Positions 1 to 9,486 of a DNA stretch of 64,000 bases are shown in pieces (positions within the stretch are counted from its first letter, which is position 1; each line of letters starts with the position of its first letter). A program made the translations under genes and the position numbers. The DNA is taken from assembly GCA_038380435.1 (NCBI GenBank), contig JAWZYU010000125.1, forward strand, positions 682,001 to 746,000, read 5' to 3'. Below the pieces are notes generated by a model that saw only the letters and a list, made by a program, of their open reading frames with translations, ran no database searches and was not told the DNA's origin. This DNA is from Ryuthela nishihirai (taxonomy: Eukaryota > Arthropoda > Arachnida > Araneae > Heptathelidae).

Positions 1-660
1 TATTCTTTTTCGTTTGTTCTTTTATTCTTTCATTAGTTCGACTATTTTTTCTTTTCGTTTGTTCCTTTGTTCTGTCAACTATTTATTCTTTTTGTTTGCT
101 CCCTTTTTCTTATGTACGTTTGACTGTTTATTCTTTTTGTTTGTTCCTTTGTTTTTTCGTTCGTTCGACTATTTATTCTTTTTCTTTCTTGCTTTGTTCT
201 TTCTTTTGTTCGACTACTTATTATTTCTGTTTCTTCTCTCGTTTTTTCGTTCGTTCTACTACTTATTATTTTGTTTTTCTTTCGTTCTTTCTACTATTTA
301 TTCTTTTTGTTGTTAATTTGTCCTTTCGTTTGTTCGACTACTTATTCTTTCGTTTGTTCGACTATTTTTTCTTTTGTTTGTTCTTTGCTCTTTTGTTCGT
401 TCGACTATTTATGCTTTTTGTATGTTCTTTTGTTTCTTCGTTCGTTCGACTATTTATGGTTTTTGTATGTTCTTTTGTTTCTTCGTTCGTTCGACTATTT
501 ATTTTATTTTTTTGTTTGTTCTTGCTTCCGCTGAACTATTTGCTATTTTTGTTTTTGTGAACTGTTTGTTATTAGTTTGTTCTTTCGTTCGTTGTTTGAT
601 TTTCATCTCTTAATTTGTTTTTTCATTCATTCGGTTTATTCGTGTACATGTTTATTCGTT
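1..660. repeat. Pyrimidine-rich degenerate satellite
   Basis: The + strand is almost pure T/C with recurring blocks such as 'tcgttcgactatttattctt' and 'ttttgtttgttc'. The blocks recur irregularly at roughly 35-55 bp, as in an old, slipped tandem array. Open frames here are compositional artefacts rich in Phe, Leu and Ser. It stops where a SINE-M begins near 700. Confidence 0.8.
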
Positions 661-702
661 TGTTCTTCAGGCCTTCTCACCAAGGGCAGATTGGATTTTG
701 AG

Positions 703-1035
703 GAGGTAAGGGGTTGGCTCAGTTGGCAATGCATCATGCTCATAATCTGCAGTTCCAGCGTTCAAATCCCAACTACGCCTGCATTGAGAATTTTGTCCTA
801 GATGAGAAAAGCGACACCGTTGGGGTTGGGAATGCTGTAATCCATCCAATGGGACGTAAAACCATGGTCTCATGTACAGGAGAAAGCCACACCCTGTGCA
901 CATTAACGAACGCAATGGAGGCCTTGACAGAGGCTACTATTTTCCCTTTCCCCTAACATTCTCTGAGCCCTCGGCAGTGTAGACCATTACGTGCACAAAA
1001 GTGCCGCTCAGAGGTAAAACAACACACTCTGGAAT
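703..1035 (+). repeat. SINE-M copy, old, nearly full length
   Basis: It has a tRNA-like head with an A-box-like 'ggctcagttggcaatgc' and a B-box-like 'gttcaaatccc', then the SINE-M core ('atgggacgtaaaaccatggt', 'accctgtgcacattaa') and the typical tail 'gccgctcagaggtaaaacaa'. It is strongly diverged. The anticodon position reads CAT in 'ctcataatctg', whereas younger copies read CGT. Confidence 0.8.
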
Positions 1036-1039
1036 TGAC

Positions 1040-1118
1040 AAGTGCTAAATCTCAGTTCTGGCTCATTGGGACTGAAACTTGGAAATATCAGATTATGAGC
1101 CCAGTGCGATATCGACTG
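1040..1118 (-). repeat. SINE-M head fragment, inverted
   Basis: This is the reverse complement of the SINE-M tRNA-like head, with the order 'aaatctcag', 'gggactgaaacttgg' and 'gattatgagccc'. It lies directly after the tail of the previous + copy, so the two form an inverted pair. Confidence 0.6.
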
Positions 1119-1274
1119 ATTTATACTCCTTAGTCACAGATTAAACATGATTTTACCACCATGTTAAAGACATTTTTTCCTTTAAAATGTTCCTAAAGAT
1201 GTAAAGAACGTCAAGTTTAACATTTTTATCAAAAAAAATCAATTACTGAATAAAAATATTCTTAATATTTGCAG

Positions 1275-1487
1275 ATGGACGAAACGTACACCAACCATGC
1301 AAGAATCACGTCAGTTCTTCCCTTTGATACTTCAGTGCTGGTAGGGACAGCAGATGGCACTCTAATTATCTACGATGTGGTGGCCCGGAAGTCTCCTGGC
1401 CCTAGTGCTCCATCTTCGCCCCGTCCCCAGCCACCGCAAGCTGAAGCTGGGGCTACGAACGTCGAACAGATCCAAGAGAGATTGCAG
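1275..1487 (+). CDS. Exon (n) of large beta-propeller-type protein gene
   Basis: This is the first coding exon of the host gene visible in the window. The acceptor is 'atttgcag' ending at 1274 and the donor 'gtgagt' starts at 1488. It is 71 codons long and begins and ends in phase 0. The translation starts MDETYTNHARITSVLPF and continues VLVGTADGTLIIYDVV, a WD40-like beta-propeller blade (strand, GT.DG turn, strand ending YDV). A Pro/Ser/Ala-rich linker and a short amphipathic stretch (NVEQIQERLQ) follow. The initial ATG coincides with the exon start and is probably internal, because the blade sequence implies more protein upstream, outside the window. Phases match the next exon at 7228. The blade pattern is what is seen; membership in a RhoGEF (ARHGEF10/17-like) or LRRK-like family is only inference, and I cannot name the orthologue. 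Confidence 0.8.
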
Positions 1488-1687
1488 GTGAGTAAAACGA
1501 GATATAATTATGCAGACTGTTTTTACTGTGTGCAGTTCCCCGGATGGAGTTAGAAGGGAAATCAATCAATCATCACTTTTCTTGTTCTCTGTTACAGCAA
1601 TTTGGGGATTCACTGATTTTATCGTATTTCGGTTGGGCAACACCTCCTAGAACAGAAGGTCTTACCACTAAGTTATGACGTCAACAC

Positions 1688-2075
1688 GTGGCGATCTGAA
1701 CGGGAGTAAGGGAAAAATGGCAACTTGCTTGACTACCTTTTGTCCAAAATTTGGCGATCTGAACGGGAGTAAGGGAAAAATGGCAACTTGCTAGACTACC
1801 TGTTGTCCAAAATATGGCGATCTGAACGGGAGTAAGGGAAAAATGGCAACTTGCTTGACTACCTGTTGTCCAAAATATGGCGATCTGAACGGGAGTAAGG
1901 GGAAAATGGCAACTTGCTTGACTACCTGTTGTCCAAAATATGGCGATCTGAACGGGAGTAAGGGAAAAATGGCAACTTGCTTGACTACCTGTTGTCCAAA
2001 ATATGGCGATCTGAATGGACTAAGGGCAAAATGGAAAATTGGTTGACTACCTGCTGTCCCAAATATGGCGATCTG
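1688..2075 (+). repeat. 63-bp minisatellite, about six units
   Basis: Units begin 'tggcgatctgaacgggagta' and continue 'agggaaaaatggcaacttgc'. The period is 63 bp, i.e. 21 codons, so the array stays open in one frame. The middle units are almost identical, while the first and last are diverged, which suggests recent unequal amplification inside transposon A. There is no sign that it is translated. Confidence 0.9.
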
Positions 2076-2085
2076 AAAAAATTAG

Positions 2086-2758
2086 TATATATGTTACCGC
2101 TAAAGTGCAGAAATCAGTTATTCTACAGATTATCTAGGTATTGTGCAGATTAACTAGGGTGATCCGTTAACGTGCGGAAAATTGTTTCATTTCTCAAATT
2201 ACCTAGGTAATCTGCAAATTACCTGGATAATCTGCACATTACCTACTAGGCACTCGTTAAAGTGAAAATAAGATCTTTTCTGGAACAACAGGAACGTTTC
2301 TGTACGCTTAAATTAACATAATGTTATTTATCTAGTGTCCGAGAGTAGAGTTGAAACCAGGGTCATCCCTCTGTCAACATGAATCAGTCGTCCGAATTAT
2401 AAAAAACGTCCCCAAAATGAGCAGGCCAAGTGAGAACGAATCAATTTAGTGATTCGTTATCAAGAATGAATCACTTTACCGATTCGTTCTCACTTGGCCT
2501 CCGCTCATCCGGGACGTTTTTTATAATGCGGACGAGTGAATCACGTGACACGAAGATTCATATTCAAGAGATTCACCACTATGAGAGAAACAAACTTTTG
2601 AACTTTAACGATACGGAAGCCGTTAATGTGCACATTACCTAGGTAAAATGCGGAAAACTCTTGATTCCGCACGTTAACGGAGCAAATCAGTTAATCTGCA
2701 GATTAGCTAGGTAATGTGCACATTAACGGCTTTCGAGCTTTAGTGGTAACATATATAT
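2086..2758. mobile_element. Nested TIR element with repeated subterminal motifs
   Basis: The left terminus 'tatatatgttaccgctaaag' is matched inverted at the right by 'ctttagtggtaacatatata'. Internally the motifs 'acctaggtaatgtgcacatt' and 'gttaacg' recur in both orientations near each end, as in non-autonomous hairpin elements. It sits inside transposon A and itself holds a second hairpin. It has no coding capacity. Confidence 0.6.
2396..2527. repeat. Innermost hairpin MITE
   Basis: The arms 2396-2446 and 2478-2527 are near-perfect inverted repeats ('ttataaaaaacgtccc', 'ggccaagtgagaacgaatca'). The loop is short (~30 bp). This is the third nesting level: hairpin in TIR element in transposon A. 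Confidence 0.75.
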
Positions 2759-3030
2759 ATGTAAAGTTTTATATTATTATTATTTCTCTTATTATTACTG
2801 GTTTTAAAAAGTAACCATTATACTAATTTATATCTATAAATATACATTATTTAGCAAAAAAATATAAATAAGCGTTATGATAATGCTAATACTGTACATA
2901 AGAATACTCTTCTTTCCGAAAACGGTACATTTGTAAATAAACATTAGTATAAAGATTAGTTTTAAAATTTACTAGTAATATCAGAAATAATCTTTAAGAA
3001 ATTAGTAGATTTTGTTTTTTAATTCACCTC
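2759..3030. other. AT-rich interior of transposon A
   Basis: AT-rich sequence with a weak palindromic layout around 'tatctataaatatacatta'. The same block recurs at 3600-3790 in element B and near 16510-16700, so it belongs to the element family and not to the host gene. Confidence 0.5.
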
Positions 3031-3136
3031 TGATGACATCATAATTTAGTAGTATAACCTTCTGTTCTAGGAGGTATTGGGTTAGGTTGCTTTACCACTG
3101 AGCGGTATTTTTGTGCAGACACTGAACTAAATCAAT

Positions 3137-3876
3137 ACCACCTAGAACAGAAGGCCATTCCAGTAAGTTATGACGTCAGTATAAGAGATTCTATCGTAGA
3201 TCGTATAATCATATTCGATGTACTGGGTAATAATTTTACCCCTAACCATCTCCACCATAGAGAAATGCCTATTTGGCGTAAGAACAAAATATATAAGTAA
3301 ACCACCCTTAGGTTTATGTTTGTAAACACACCTTATGTTTGCCTAAAAAACACACCTTATGTTTGCCCTAACACACCTTATGTTTGCCCTTTAAGTATGT
3401 AAACACACCTTATGTTTGCCCTAAGGGCAAACATAAAAAAAGCTAAAAATAGCAGTAAAATTGTATAAGAAACCTAAAACGGGTAGGTCTCCTCAAAGAA
3501 CGCTACCGTTTCAGGCCTTTGTACCTGCTCAAGTAAGTGATTCTAAACGTCTCAAATTTCTTACATATATTTATTTCTGTTATTTCTACTGGTAGGTTCA
3601 AAAATTAATTTTATGCTAATTTATGCTTATAAATATACATTATTAAGAAAAACATTATTCATATGTATAAGCATTATGATAATGCTAATACATGCGAATA
3701 ATTTTCTTTTCTAAATAATGTATTTATATATATAAATATAAATTAGTAAAAAGATTAATTTTGAAACTAACCAGTAGCAATAAAAGAAATAAATAAAGAA
3801 GAAATTTGTAGATGTTTAGTAGCATTTACGCCACGTCATAACTTAATGAAACGGCTTTCTGTTTGTTCTAGGTGGT
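3137..3876. mobile_element. Non-autonomous DNA transposon B, relative of A
   Basis: Left end 'accacctagaacagaaggcc' with 'aagttatgacgtca' just inside. The right end holds the inverted 'cataactta...ttctaggtggt'. It is about 740 bp, AT-rich and has no open frame of note. The interior shares the 'tataaatatacatta' and 'gcattatgataatgctaata' blocks with transposon A. The flanking inverted SINE-M shows it inserted into a pre-existing copy. Confidence 0.65.
3312..3432 (+). repeat. Short tandem repeat, four ~20-bp units
   Basis: The unit 'acacaccttatgtttgcc' occurs four times with short spacers, ending in an inverted 'gggcaaacataa'. It lies inside element B. Confidence 0.75.
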
Positions 3877-4039
3877 GTTGGCTAAATGGGCAGGTCACAA
3901 TGACAGTAAGGGGGCAGAAAAGGGGATCCACTGGACAACTGTTAGTACCATCAAGGCCATCCAGCGTGTCTTAAACCTATACAAGAATTACACAGGATTG
4001 CAAAAATTAGCATTTCCATGTTATGTCGTAAAATATACT

Positions 4040-4242
4040 TACTTGTCCCATGGCCGAGTGGTCAGCACGCTTGGCTACTGATCTAAGGGACCTGGGTAAG
4101 GCATGGATGTTTGTGTCGTTTTTTTGCTGAGGGCCTGCCATCCTCTCAGACCTTCTACTGTGGCATATAAACTGATAGGCTCCTGTCAGACCTCTGTGGC
4201 AAGCAGTTGCTTGAGGGGGTATTTATTTTTTCTTATACCCAC
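4040..4242 (+). repeat. SINE-L copy
   Basis: The tRNA-derived head 'tggccgagtggtcagcacgc' is followed by 'gggacctgggtaaggcatgg'; the B box is partly deleted. The SINE-L body ('cctgccatcctctcagacct', 'aggctcctgtcagacctctg') and a '(g)4tatttatttt' tail follow. It is the first member of a local cluster that continues inverted to 4917. Confidence 0.85.
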
Positions 4243-4355
4243 GCTCAGTGTTCATCCATTTTTAATCCACAGCAGTATGTATTAGTGTTATAAAAACACT
4301 AATTCATACAAAAAATTTTCCAAAAATTGTATATTTTTGAATAAAAAAATATAAA

Positions 4356-4557
4356 AATAAATACCCCCTCAAGCAGCTGCTTGCCACAGAGGTCTGACAG
4401 GAGCCTGTCAGTTTATATGCCATAGCAGAAGGTCTGAGAGGATGGCAGGACCTCAGCAGGAAAACGACACATACATCCATGCCTTACCCGGGGCTCGAAT
4501 CCAGGTCCCTTAGGTCAGTAGCCAAGCGCGCTAACCACTCGGCCACGGGACGGCTTA
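4356..4557 (-). repeat. SINE-L copy, full length, inverted
   Basis: It reads tail to head: 'aaataaataccccctcaagc', 'agaggtctgacaggagcctg', 'gccttacccggggctcga', 'aaccactcggccacgggacg'. It faces the + copy at 4040, giving a ~500-bp inverted pair. Confidence 0.9.
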
Positions 4558-4917
4558 AAATAAATACCCCCTCAAGCAGCTGCTTACCACAGAGGTCTGA
4601 CAGGAGCCTGTCAGTTTATATGCCATAGTAGAAGGTCTGTGAGGATGGCAGGACCTCAGCAGAAAAAATACCCCTCAAGCAGCTGCTTGTCACAGAGGTC
4701 TGACAGTAGCCTGTCAGTTTATACGCCACAGTAGAAGGTCTGTGAGAATGTCAGGACCTCAGCAGAAAAACAATACAAACGTCCATGCCTTACCCGGGGC
4801 TCGAACACAGGTCTCTTAGATCAGTAACCAAGTGCGCTAACCACTCGGCCACAAGACGGACGCAGGTCCCTTAAATCAGTAGCCAAGTGCGCTAACCACT
4901 CGGCCACGGGATGGAAT
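4558..4917 (-). repeat. Three further SINE-L pieces in tandem, inverted
   Basis: A tail half (4558-4664), a near-complete copy (4665-4860) and a head piece (4861-4917) follow head to tail. They differ by point changes such as 'ctcggccacaagacgg' against 'ctcggccacgggatgg'. This looks like local duplication or repeated insertion into the A-rich tail. Confidence 0.8.
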
Positions 4918-5280
4918 GGAATATACTGTATATATATTAATTTATATACTGTATATATAGTATATAATTAGTACATTGTATATTTATTAATGGAGTATAC
5001 TGTATATATATATATACAAAAACATAAAACGAAACATACAAACAAACAAACATAAATACGGGTATGCACAAATAAAATGAAAAAACACTAAAAAAATTCC
5101 TTTATTCAGTAAAGTATCCAATAAAGATTATTGAATATTTCAATTCCTAGTGAGGAGGATGCGGTTGTTTCGATGTGCTTAAAGAATCGAAATTTCATGT
5201 AATGGGCTACAGTTACAATCTGAGATTTGCTTCAACATAAAATGCAGAAAATGGGAACTTTTCGTTACTGCCAGACTGCG
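4918..5280. other. AT microsatellite and unremarkable AT-rich DNA
   Basis: 4918-5030 is a degenerate 'tatactgtatatata' run. 5031-5280 is AT-rich with no open frame, repeat unit or splice-like exon that I can support. Confidence 0.5.
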
Positions 5281-5283
5281 GGG

Positions 5284-5662
5284 AGGGGGGGGGGGAGCGC
5301 AGTCGCTAGCGTGCCAGACTCATATCTGTAGTTCCCAGGTTGAGTCTCAGGTGGATCACCGTTGAGATTTATCTCCGTAAAAGTCCCCACCCTACCTTCG
5401 ATTGGAGGGAACAACAATGGGCTTCGAAAGACCACCGTCCGTCGGATGGAACATCAAGCCGTGGCCGCGTGTATGGGAGAGCCATACCCTGCCCACGTTA
5501 AAAGATGGCCTTGACGGGAGGCTACCATCTGTCTCCCAACAGCTGTTCCAATGGGCCTCCTCCTCCAACGTTTTCTTGGCCTTCGGGGTCCTTGTGACTT
5601 AGCCATTTAGCCCATTATGTGCAAAACAAGTGCCGATCAGAGGTAAAACAACCCAACACAAA
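5284..5662 (+). repeat. SINE-M copy, diverged
   Basis: A poly-G run leads into a damaged head ('gcagtcgctagcgtgccaga'; 'ctcatatctg' at the anticodon position), then the full core ('gtccgtcggatgg', 'gagccataccctg') and tail ('gatcagaggtaaaacaaccc'). Confidence 0.85.
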
Positions 5663-5774
5663 TGCGAGACTGACGCCATCTAGGAAGAGGAGCCTTAAAG
5701 AACCATGCTTTGTAACTGGCTACCAAATTTTAGTGAAGACACTAAGCTAAATGAATACCACCTGAGCCCCGCTG

Positions 5775-5912
5775 AAGGCATGGATGTTTGTGATTTCTCT
5801 CTGCTAAGATTTCGCCTTCTTCATAGATCTTCTCTATTTCGGTTTAAGCTAACAGTTTTCTGTCAGGCCTCAGTAGCAAGCAGCTGCTTAAGGGGTGTTG
5901 TTATTTTTCGTA
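5775..5912 (+). repeat. SINE-L body, old
   Basis: It begins 'aaggcatggatgtttgtg' and ends 'aagcagctgcttaaggggtg'. The head is missing and the middle is diverged. 5700-5774 just before it contains 'gctaaatgaataccacct', which resembles the SINE-M/element B junction at 3120-3143. Confidence 0.6.
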
Positions 5913-6002
5913 ATTTTGGATTTAACTTAAAAAAAAAGTTACCAAAAAAGAGAAGAAATCAAAGTTTTCATCAACGTTTCACAGATTCCTGTTTGGAACC
6001 AT

Positions 6003-6722
6003 TTTAATGGGTTGAGTTGTTTTACCTTTGAACGGCACTTTTGCACGGACGATTGGCTTAAATGGCCAGGTCACAAGAACCCCAAGGGCTCAGAAAAGGT
6101 TAGGGTAAGGGGATCGACTGGACAGCTGTTAGAAGACATGGAAGTCTCCCGTCAAGACCATCCAGCAGGGTCTTTAAAGTGCGTAAGGTATGGCTCTCTT
6201 GCACACAGGGGGGCGGGGGTGGCTCAGTCGGTAGCGCGCCAGACTCGTAATCTGTAGTTCCCTGGTTCGAGTCCCAGCTGGGTCAGCGTTGAGATTTATC
6301 TCCGCAAAATTCCCCGCCCTGCCCACGGTCAGTAGGGGACACCGATGGGCTTGGAAAAGCCGCCGTCCGTCGGATGGGATGTTAAGCCGTGGCCCCGTGT
6401 GCGGGAGAGCCATACCCTGTGCACGTTAAGAACACGCTGGATGGCCTTGACGGGAGGCTACCATCTGTCTCCCAACAGCTGTTCCAGTAGGTCCCCTCCC
6501 CCAACCTTCTCTGAGCCTTCGGTGTCCATGTGACCTGGCCATTTAGCCCATGGTGTGCAAAAAAGTGCCACTGAGAGGTAAAACAACCCAACCCAACCTT
6601 GCACACAGGATCTCGGCTTTGGGTCTCATCCGACGAATGGCGGCTTTTACAAGCCTATCGCCGTCCTCTACTGAGGGCAGAGGTGGGGGAGTTAGCGGAG
6701 ATAAATCTCAACTCAGTCCTTG
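6003..6722 (-). repeat. SINE-M outer copy, interrupted by a younger SINE-M
   Basis: Inverted tail-to-core sequence at 6003-6209 ('gttgttttacctttgaacgg', 'ggtatggctctcttgcac') resumes at 6598 and runs to 6722 ('ctactgagggcag', 'gagataaatctcaa'). The interruption is the + copy 6210-6597, and the 12-nt sequence 'cttgcacacagg' is present on both sides. Confidence 0.85.
6210..6597 (+). repeat. SINE-M copy, full length, young, with 12-nt TSD
   Basis: The complete order is seen: 'gggggtggctcagtcggtag' head, 'ggttcgagtcccagctgggt' B-box region, 'gtccgtcggatgggatgtta' core, 'cccaacagctgttccag', and the tail ending 'aaaacaacccaacccaac'. The TSD 'cttgcacacagg' is at 6198-6209 and 6598-6609. It inserted into the inverted outer copy. 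Confidence 0.92.
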
Positions 6723-6749
6723 TATTAATTTCAAGCATTTTTGACAAAA

Positions 6750-7122
6750 TGGTGTGGGGATAGCTCAGTCGGTAGCACACCATGCTTGTAATGCAGTTCC
6801 TAAGTTCGAGTCCCACCTGGGCCAGCATTGAGCTTTATCTCTGAAAACTCTCCGCCCTGACCTTGGTCAGTAGGGGGACACCTATGGGCTTGGAAAGATT
6901 GCCGTCTGTCGGATGCGACATTAAGCCGTGGCTCTGTGTGTGGGAGAGCTATACCTTGCACACTTAAAGAACATCATCGATGGCCTTGACAGGAGGCTAC
7001 CATCTGGAAGTTGCCCTATCCAGTTAGTCCCTCCAGCAATCTTCTCTGAGCCCTCAGGGTCCTTGTAACCTGGTCATTTAGATCATTGTTTGCAAAAAAA
7101 AAAGTGCCGCTCACAGGTAATG
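6750..7122 (+). repeat. SINE-M copy, full length, older
   Basis: The head 'ggggatagctcagtcggtag' carries 'gcttgtaatg' at the anticodon region. The core is 'gtctgtcggatgcgacatta' and the tail 'gtgccgctcacaggtaatgt'. It ends about 105 bp before the 7228 exon. Confidence 0.88.
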
Positions 7123-7227
7123 TAACCGATCTCAAACAAAACTAAGTTATTCCCATTTTGATATCGAAAGCAAACTAAACCGTTTTGATTTTATTAGCAA
7201 TGTCTAATTCTTTTACTCCTTTTTCAG

Positions 7228-8900
7228 AAATTGTTCATCGAGCAACAACTGAGAGAAGGAGAGCAGGAAGGGAGTCAACAAGATGGAGATACCCAGAGAC
7301 AAAGGAGCGATAGCGGTTGTTTTACGGCTCCGACATTAACTCCTGTGATACCACTTAGTCGGAGAGAAAGTGCAGTAGAAGCCACCAGCATGATGACGAA
7401 GGGATCAGAGGTCTCCTTGGAGACAGCATCCAGCGTTTCATCTAATACTACTTCAAGCGACCAATTGCCATTACCTGGTGCTCATCCAGCTGTCGGCACA
7501 TTGGATCTCAGTTCTGCATGTCGCCTTGAGGAGATGAAGGAAGAGGACGAAGAATGCCAGGAAACGACAGAAGAAGACAATGCCACGAGAGGCTTAAATC
7601 TCGACCAAATCCCAAGAGGACTTGGCATAGAGCAGCGAAGCGGTCGTTACTATAGCAACGGATATAAGAGGGCATCGTTTTCGGTGAGCACACCGATCGC
7701 CGAAGAACAAACAGTAAGCAATTCGGATGATGACACGTCGTCGGATGCTGCAGAAGGTTGTCATGGTGACGAGGAGGGGAGAAAAGATAGGAAGGATTCA
7801 GAAACAGATTCTTCAGCATCCATCAGTCTCGTTTCTAGCGAAGCTGGGAAGGAAAAGATGCAGTCGGATTTAACGAAGAAAGAGAATCCTAAATCTTCCG
7901 AAGTATCAATTCGTGGTAAAGAACAGTCAGCGAAAAAAGATCAGATGCCAGAAAGAATAGTAGTTGCTACCAATCAGACCGAATATAAAGAACAAAGCAA
8001 TCCACAGTCGGTGGGAATGGACGATTTGTTAGTCACAGAGAACAGTAAACAAGAGGATAGGAACAAAAATCATCGCTTATCTCTATTCGAGATCTGCAAG
8101 ACGAGTTCCAAGCTGAGAGAAGCCAGCAGAAGGTTTCAGTCCTTAAGTGCTGAAGACATCCCCACGTGGGTCACCAAAGAGAAACCAGAGCCAGTGATAT
8201 CTGTTCGCGGTGATGTCACCTTTAAATACAAGAACCGCTTGCCGTCCATCAAGGCCTTCATTAAAAAAGAAGCGGGAGATTTGGCGAGTTTTCTAAGGTC
8301 TAATGGCTCTTTGGAGCGTCTAGCACCAGACTTTGAGCAGAACAGACCAGCAAAGCCTATTTACCAAATGCCATCTTTGCCTCCATCACAACAGCATCCG
8401 TTATGTCCATCCATCGAGATACCTCATCCTTCCCCGGAATCAGAAACTGCAGCTCCTGTCACGAAGCCTGCCCATCGTCCCCCGTCGTTGGACGTTGGAA
8501 GCGGTTCATCGAAGGGCATCATCACCCTTGTCCCTCCGGATCGGGTTCCAACTCCTACAGCCATCGAAATTACTGTAGAAGGAACTTCTGATACTGCTTC
8601 TCAGGAAGCGGATAGATCCAGTGGGGAACCTCAACAGGGAGATTCCAGGAGATCGTCAGCTAGTGTCCACAGTATGCAGGATGACATGCCTTATGTGCCA
8701 AATGACGATGATTTCTTGAGCACAGCTCAGTTTAATGACTTGCTTCAGCTTCAGGACTGGACGAGGACTTCAAGAAAAGGAAGTGATACGGCGAGCAATG
8801 TGTCATTTGGCAGTGCTGAAGTGCCCTTTGCCTTCGAGCTTATTCTGAAGGAGAAAATTAAGATCTCTGACAAACCCATTCGGTGTCTCTTGCAGGCAAG
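7228..8900 (+). CDS. Exon (n+1): large disordered segment ending in a propeller strand
   Basis: Acceptor 'actcctttttcag' ends at 7227; donor 'gtatgt' starts at 8901. The exon is 1,673 nt, entering in phase 0 and leaving after two bases of a codon. It encodes ~557 residues. The first ~440 are rich in Ser, Glu, Asp, Gln and Pro without hydrophobic core, so they are probably intrinsically disordered with many potential phosphorylation sites. More ordered islands are LSLFEICKTSSKLREASRRF (about residues 282-301) and RGDVTFKYKNRLPSIKAF (about 325-342). The last ~55 residues (DMPYVPNDDDFLSTAQF, then VPFAFELILKEKIKISDKP and IRCLLQA) look like propeller strands again. The exon therefore codes a long loop inserted between two blade strands. 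One uninterrupted 1.67-kb frame in an AT-rich, repeat-filled intron context is strong evidence that it is real and constrained. Confidence 0.92.
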
Positions 8901-9486
8901 GTATGTACTAATCTACAGAAGTCGCACCATTTAGTATTGTAATTTTAAAGGACTCGTAGAAATTTTTGTTTACATTCCAGAGGTATGGGTCAACTTTAAT
9001 ATGCCATTCCATTTTCTTATTTGGCTCTGTGGGAGAAAACTGGCGTTAATCGGTTTCGAAAATAATTATCTGAAAAATGGGAATTTCAATAGAGCCTTTT
9101 TTTGTAGTGTTGGCTCTATCGCTGAAATCAGAGTAATAGACAAAAATGGCAATCTGATATTTCTAATGAGCATTTCAAACAATGTAAATTCTCGTAGAGA
9201 AGCGCATAAATGTTTGACAACAAGTTAATATTCACAAAAATATGCATTCAAATGACTATATTTTTCTTATTATTCCTATATTTAATGTAATTTTAATATA
9301 TAATTTGTTGTTTTAAAATTCCACTACCAGCTATTTGTTTTTAAAAAGTTAACAATTAATTTTAAATAACTATAATATTTTATACAATCATACATCGTGT
9401 TCTTTTTAAATGAATGGATCATAGCAGTTTGTGTGATTATAGCACCTGTAGTTCCATGCCTTTCCTTTCGTACCACACCAAAAAGT
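8901..9486. other. Intron, no feature seen
   Basis: AT-rich intron sequence after the 8901 donor. It includes a 75-codon open frame at 9001-9228, without splice borders in register or recognisable family features. I see nothing else. Confidence 0.5.

Larger units (their letters stand above)
1642..3075. mobile_element. Non-autonomous DNA transposon A with ~45-bp TIRs
   Basis: The left end 'acctcctagaacagaaggt' plus 'cttaccactaagttatgacg' reappears inverted at the right end (3031-3075: 'accttctgttctaggaggt' preceded by a diverged 'catcataatttag'). The ~45-bp inverted ends share 'ctcctagaacagaaggt' exactly. The interior carries a 63-bp minisatellite, another TIR element and AT-rich DNA, with no transposase. 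It lies in an intron beside the tail of an inverted SINE-M (3079-3136). Element B (3137-3876) has related ends. The superfamily cannot be assigned. Confidence 0.7.
3079..3984 (-). repeat. SINE-M copy split by element B
   Basis: Inverted SINE-M tail sequence at 3079-3136 ('ggttgctttaccactgagcg') resumes at 3877 ('ggctaaatgggcaggtcaca', 'aaggccatccagcgtgt') and runs to about 3984. Element B interrupts it near the 'ctaaat' segment, which is present on both sides. The head is missing. Confidence 0.65.

Noticed and set aside
14..613. Four overlapping Phe/Leu/Ser-rich frames at the window start
   Set aside because: Produced by the pyrimidine-rich satellite; no splice signals or amino-acid complexity.
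1843..2046. Repeated 21-residue peptide frame (MATCLTTCCPKYGD...)
   Set aside because: An in-frame consequence of the 63-bp minisatellite inside a transposon; no start or splice context.
6215..6290. tRNA gene-like sequences (A and B boxes, near-tRNA folds) at many places
   Set aside because: All are heads of SINE-M, SINE-L or SINE-T copies followed by SINE bodies; acceptor stems do not close as in a functional tRNA.
7508..7819. Minus-strand 103-codon frame inside the large exon, and two + frames near 8.4 kb
   Set aside because: Shadows of the strongly supported 1,673-nt exon.
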